Origin: CAZLFA01 sp964558665
GTDB lineage: Bacteria; Desulfobacterota; Syntrophia; Syntrophales; PHBD01
Direction: 5' to 3'
DNA: 45,124 nucleotides
NCBI GenBank assembly: GCA_964558665.1
Contig: CAZLFA010000028.1
Coordinates: forward strand, 1-45,124
Under the pieces are notes generated by a model that was not told the DNA's origin, did no database searches, and was given only the letters and a program-made list of their open reading frames with translations. This document shows positions 41,779-45,124 of this stretch, piece by piece. Position numbers and translations under genes: made by a program. The first letter of the stretch is position 1. Each line of letters starts with the position of its first letter.

Positions 41779-43659
41779 CTAATCCGGCAGGAAGGTCATC
41801 TTCATTTCGTAAATACCGGCCATGTTTCTCTTCTCTGTGGCGAATCCGCCCTTTTCAAAGACATGGAGCATCGGTTCATTCTCCGCCAGCACCTCGGCCG
41901 TGAATCCCAGCAGTCCCTGTCTCTTCGCCAGATACGTAAGATAAGCAAGCAGCTCCTTTCCTATCCCTCTTCCCTGATAGTCATCCCTGACGGCGAAAGC
42001 GACCTCCGCTGTGTGGCTGTTGGGATCTATGAAGTAACGCCCCACTCCTACAATCTCCTCTTTTTCTTCATTTCCGATAACTGCAAGAATGGCTGCCTCG
42101 CGGCTGTAATCTATCACCACAAGGCCCTGCAGAATTTCATGGGGCACATCCTTGCGGACGGAAATAAATCTTCGATAGAGACTCTGTTCCGACAGTGAGT
42201 ATATAAAGTCTTTAAGTCTCGGCTCATCGGTTATTTTAATCGGCCTGAAGAAGATGTTAAACCCCTTTGCAGTTGTCCTGTACGATTCCATATGCTCGGG
42301 ATAATGTCCCTTCTCTCCCGGGATATAAGCCTGATCCCTGTAAATCAGACCGGCCTTCTTCGCCTCACTGATCAGCCAGCTCCTGAATTTCGGATGGGAT
42401 ATGGCAATCAGTTCCATGGCTCTTTCTCTTACAGTTTTGCCGCTCAGGTAGGCGATGCCGTATTCGGTTACTACATATTGGATGTCTCCCCTGTTCATCG
42501 TTGCACCCGCGCCCTCTTTGAGAAAAGGAACAATGCGCGAAACAACGTCGCAGGCCGCGGTTGACTGGATAGCCAGTATGGTTTTGCCTTTTTGTGAAAG
42601 GGCTGTTCCCCGCATGAAATCCGCATGGCCGCCGATGCCGCTGTAGAATGTCTTACCAATGGATTCCGCAGTCGCCTGTCCCGTCAGGTCTATTTCCAGG
42701 GCGCTGTTGATGGCCACCATATTCTCATGCTGCGCTATTATCAGGGGGTTGTTCGTATAGTCGATTGTCCGAAATTCTATGGACGGGTTGTCATTGATAT
42801 AAGCATAGGTATTTCGGGTGCCCATGCAGAAGGTGGCAATAGTTTTCCCGCGATTGATTGTTTTTTGTGCGTTGTCCACTACGCCTTTTTGCATAAGATC
42901 CACGATGCCGTCCGTGAGAAGTTCCGTGTGTACGCCCAGGTGTTTCTTGCCGGAAAGCTCCGAAAGCACCGCATTTGGTATACTGCCGTATCCCACCTGA
43001 ATGGTATCGCCGTCCTCGATAAGCCGTGCAATATAACTTCCTATCCTGTCGGTTATCTCCGAGTCGGTTGCCGGACTGTACTCCAGCAGAGGTTCATTGT
43101 ATGGAAGCAGAAAATCGATGTCTCTGATGTTTATGAATCCGCCGCCATGCACGCGCGGCATGTATTCGTTGATCTGCGCAACGACGGTTGTAGCCATCTC
43201 GGTGGCAGCCTTGACAATATCCAGACTGACCCCCATGCTCATAAAGCCGTGCTCGTCCGGCATGGATGTCTGGATAAGCGCCACGTCGACGCGCGCAAGT
43301 CCCCGGTAAAGCAGGTCAGGAACTTTAGAGAGAAAAACGGGCGTATAATCGGCGATGCCTTTGTTTACGGCATCCCTTGTCGTGTCGCCGATGAAAAACG
43401 AATTATGGCGGAAGTTCTGCTTGAACTTTTCATCGGCATAGGGGGCAACACCGAGCGTTCTGATATGCAGCACCTCGGCGTCGACGAATGCCTTGGGATG
43501 CGATTTAACATAACGGATAAGAGCGTGAACCAGATACTGAGGCTCGGCACATGCCGATCCGATGAAGATGCTGTCGCCGCGATGAATGCGGTCGAACACC
43601 TCTTTTTCCGGAACGAACTTTTCGGGAAAGGTCTTCTTCCATTCATCCAGGGACTTCAT
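41779..43659 (-). CDS. Acetyl-CoA hydrolase/CoA-transferase fused to a GNAT acetyltransferase
   Basis: 626 residues. The first ~450 form a 4-hydroxybutyrate/acetate CoA-transferase-type protein: VGYGSIPNAVLSEL, GIGGHADFMRGTA, and VTEYGIAYLSG with the likely catalytic Glu399 that forms the glutamyl-CoA thioester. From about 470 on it is a GNAT domain with the acetyl-CoA loop YQGRGIGKELLAYL. It could transfer CoA between acyl groups, while the GNAT domain may acetylate a protein or small substrate, or control the transferase. Both ends look complete. It lies 19 bp after a universal stress protein gene, in one operon. Confidence 0.9.
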   Translation of the reverse strand: MKSLDEWKKTFPEKFVPEKEVFDRIHRGDSIFIGSACAEPQYLVHALIRYVKSHPKAFVDAEVLHIRTLGVAPYADEKFKQNFRHNSFFIGDTTRDAVNKGIADYTPVFLSKVPDLLYRGLARVDVALIQTSMPDEHGFMSMGVSLDIVKAATEMATTVVAQINEYMPRVHGGGFINIRDIDFLLPYNEPLLEYSPATDSEITDRIGSYIARLIEDGDTIQVGYGSIPNAVLSELSGKKHLGVHTELLTDGIVDLMQKGVVDNAQKTINRGKTIATFCMGTRNTYAYINDNPSIEFRTIDYTNNPLIIAQHENMVAINSALEIDLTGQATAESIGKTFYSGIGGHADFMRGTALSQKGKTILAIQSTAACDVVSRIVPFLKEGAGATMNRGDIQYVVTEYGIAYLSGKTVRERAMELIAISHPKFRSWLISEAKKAGLIYRDQAYIPGEKGHYPEHMESYRTTAKGFNIFFRPIKITDEPRLKDFIYSLSEQSLYRRFISVRKDVPHEILQGLVVIDYSREAAILAVIGNEEKEEIVGVGRYFIDPNSHTAEVAFAVRDDYQGRGIGKELLAYLTYLAKRQGLLGFTAEVLAENEPMLHVFEKGGFATEKRNMAGIYEMKMTFLPD

Positions 43660-43678
43660 AATACTAACCTCTGATTGC

Positions 43679-44098
43679 TCATTTGACCAGCATCACCGGG
43701 CACGGCGACATGATGACTATCTTGTGGCTGATAGTTCCCCACCCCCGGGTCGGATTCTTCGGATCTATCTTATGGGAATTCATGATTATCATATCGATAT
43801 GCTGGCCTCGCGCATAATTCAATATCTCCTGCACCCTGTTGCCGTAAACGATCCTCCAGCCTATTTTTATTTTCTGATCGTGATAAGGCGCCACCATTTT
43901 TTCCATATTCCTCTCTGCCCTTTTTTCCAGTTTGGCATAGAAATCCTCGAACTCCGTGAAGGCGGTATTGGCGATGATTTCGACGACATGAAACAGTTGA
44001 ATGTCACCTTTATAGTGCGTAGCGATGTCCACGGCAACGTCAAGCGTTTTCTTGTTTTTTCTTGAGAAGTCTACCGGGATGAGGATATTTTTGAACAT
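43679..44098 (-). CDS. Universal stress protein (UspA family)
   Basis: 139 residues, single domain. The N-terminal ILIPVDFSRKNKKTLDVAVDIA and C-terminal MSPCPVMLVK are typical Usp strands. The usual ATP-binding Gly motif (Gx2Gx9G-S/T) is not preserved; in its place is NSHKIDPKNPTRGWGTIS. It may therefore be a non-ATP-binding (UspA-like) member. Upstream of and probably co-transcribed with the CoA-transferase/GNAT gene, pointing to a shared stress or energy-limitation response. Confidence 0.9.
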   Translation of the reverse strand: MFKNILIPVDFSRKNKKTLDVAVDIATHYKGDIQLFHVVEIIANTAFTEFEDFYAKLEKRAERNMEKMVAPYHDQKIKIGWRIVYGNRVQEILNYARGQHIDMIIMNSHKIDPKNPTRGWGTISHKIVIMSPCPVMLVK

Positions 44099-44245
44099 AA
44101 TGGTTTTCCTCCTGTTGGTGTTGCCTTTGATATCGGGAAACCTTGATCGCTTTTGGATTCAGTATAAAGAAATAGCCGATGCAAAGCAAGATAAACAGAT
44201 GGAAACTTCAGGATGTACTTTTTTTAAAAAAACCATCGTTTATGG

Positions 44246-44251
44246 TATAAT
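44246..44251 (+). promoter_or_regulatory. Possible -10 element of the MBL-fold gene
   Basis: A perfect TATAAT lies 54 bp before the ATG, but at 17-nt spacing the -35 position is an A/T-run tract (TTTAAA) with a poor match. A T7A7 tract (44219-44232) just upstream could act as an UP-like element. Confidence 0.35.
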
Positions 44252-44304
44252 AATGCAGTAATGAAACATGACAAGGTTTCCAGATCGGAAAGGAGGTTGG
44301 AAAG

Positions 44305-44913
44305 ATGCTTAACAAGATATCGTGGCTCGGTCATTCAAGCATAAGAATCAAAACAGACAAGGTTATTTATATAGATCCCTGGAAGATCAGGGATTCGGAA
44401 AAGGCCGATCTCATTCTGGTAAGCCACTCACATTCGGATCATCTCTCGCCTGCAGATATCAAAAAAATTCAGAAGGCGGATACGGTCATCCTGACAACGG
44501 CAGACTGCGTGGACAAGCTTAACGGCGATGTCAGGGCCATGAAGCCGGGAAACATTGCAACTGTTCACGGCATCACTGTGGAGGCAGTGCCGTCTTACAA
44601 TGCCAATAAGGCCTTTCACCCCAGGTCAAACAACTGGATAGGCTTTATCATCACCGTGGAAAGCAAGCTCATCTACTATCCCGGCGATTCGGACTTTACG
44701 CCGGAGATGAAAGGCATCAAGGCAGACATTATGATCATGCCCGTAGGCGGCACCTATACCATGACCGCCGAGGAGGCGGCGCAGGCGGTAAACCTCGTGA
44801 AGCCGGAGGCCGCCATTCCCATTCACTGGGGGGATATCGTAGGCTCTGCAAAGGATGCGCAGAGATTCAAGGAACTCTGCAAGGTGCCGGTGGAGATCAA
44901 AAGCGCTGTCTGA
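44305..44913 (+). CDS. MBL-fold metal-dependent hydrolase (UlaG-like)
   Basis: 202 residues of the metallo-beta-lactamase fold. Metal ligands are seen in VSHSHSDHLS (HxHxDH), in PGDSDFT (Asp), and in a late His (IPIHWGD). It resembles the UPF0173/UlaG-like metal-dependent hydrolases; the substrate is unknown. AAAGGAGG lies about 8 nt before the ATG. It is monocistronic as far as seen, followed by the partial MITE copy D. Confidence 0.9.
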   Translation: MLNKISWLGHSSIRIKTDKVIYIDPWKIRDSEKADLILVSHSHSDHLSPADIKKIQKADTVILTTADCVDKLNGDVRAMKPGNIATVHGITVEAVPSYNANKAFHPRSNNWIGFIITVESKLIYYPGDSDFTPEMKGIKADIMIMPVGGTYTMTAEEAAQAVNLVKPEAAIPIHWGDIVGSAKDAQRFKELCKVPVEIKSAV

Positions 44914-44981
44914 GTCCACAGCTGCCGCAGAAAGCCTGTGTGAACAACAATTAAGGACATCATTATTCCAGTCTTTTTAAT

Positions 44982-45070
44982 CCCGGATTACGCAAAAACG
45001 GATAGGCGATTAGATAAGTGAATATTATCCTGATCGAAGAGGTTTTCAAGCGGCGAATCAAATATTTTTC
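44982..45070 (-). mobile_element. MITE-like element, half copy D (truncated)
   Basis: It begins CCCGGATTACGC, in the orientation of copy C, and matches that copy through the GGTTTTCAAGCGGCGAATCA block. The match ends in the first arm of the central hairpin (AATATTTTTC, 45061-45070), after which the sequence is unrelated. The second half and right terminus are absent, suggesting breakage at the palindrome centre. Left flank TTAAT. Confidence 0.75.
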
Positions 45071-45124
45071 CTCATTACTGTCCAAGATACCTGAAAGATT
45101 GTTGTTAAATAACTAATGAGACCA

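Noticed and set aside
1..45124. CRISPR arrays, prophage, integrase or transposase genes
   Set aside because: No regularly spaced direct repeats and no such proteins were seen; the only repeats are the palindromic elements.

Overview
The window looks like a piece of chromosome from a Gram-negative anaerobe, most likely a syntrophic, fatty-acid- or aromatic-degrading member of the former Deltaproteobacteria (Syntrophales-like). The inference rests on acyl-CoA dehydrogenase and acyl-CoA ligase genes, an acyl-CoA:carboxylate CoA-transferase fused to an acetyltransferase, selA, a radical-SAM HemN/HemW-type protein, many PAS/GGDEF/histidine-kinase sensors, and an autotransporter, which requires an outer membrane. 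No tRNA, rRNA, CRISPR array, phage gene or transposase was seen.

Layout. 1-2000 (minus): the N-terminus of an acyl-CoA dehydrogenase, an acyl-CoA ligase, and a 34-codon remnant of a 3-hydroxyacyl-CoA dehydrogenase. 2402-3724 (plus): a PAS-PAS-GGDEF diguanylate cyclase. 3793-12406 (minus): a nine-gene aromatic amino acid operon, aroF-aroB-pheA-aroD-aroE-aroA-aroK-aroC-tyrA. It encodes all seven shikimate-pathway steps plus the Phe and Tyr branches. It is preceded by a promoter, a 30-codon leader peptide containing YYWFSYYYF, and two tandem intrinsic terminators, which together look like a ribosome-mediated attenuator. 12442-18797 (minus): the housekeeping cluster rho-rpmE-prfA-prmC-murA-hisD. 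19080-19612: a tiny ORF with a strong ribosome binding site, a 13-bp hairpin, and a Lys/Ala-rich protein of unknown function. 19775-22952 (minus): selA-rluD-pgeF, joined by ATGA overlaps. 23137-26801 (plus): a Nudix hydrolase and a four-PAS hybrid histidine kinase. 27035-29276: a radical SAM protein and a peptide deformylase. 29273-32893 (minus): a kexin-like serine protease autotransporter. 33172-36194 (minus): a polar (probably acidic) amino acid ABC transporter. 36415-38044 (plus): a polyprenyl diphosphate synthase and a small unknown protein. 38108-41605 (minus): cheY-like, cheC-like, PAS-GGDEF and nnr. 41779-44098 (minus): the CoA-transferase/GNAT fusion and a universal stress protein. 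44305-44913 (plus): an MBL-fold hydrolase.

The two strongest signals beyond the genes are non-coding. First is the aro attenuator at 12193-12406: eight of nine consecutive leader codons are aromatic, and three pairings needed for a classical stall/readthrough switch can be drawn on the sequence. Second is a dispersed, non-coding, palindromic element of about 172-176 bp. It is present in three complete copies (26859-27034, 28409-28580, 37486-37658) and one half copy (44982-45070). The full copies have 12-bp imperfect terminal inverted repeats of the form CCCRGATTACGC and are flanked by 5-bp direct repeats (ATAAT/ATAAT, ATGAA/ATGAA, TTAAG/TTAAA). It therefore appears to be a transposed miniature element (MITE), not a static repeat.

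Regulation seems dominated by second-messenger and phosphorelay signalling: two GGDEF proteins with intact GG(D/E)EF and RxxD inhibitory sites, a hybrid kinase, and a CheY/CheC pair co-transcribed with one of the cyclases.
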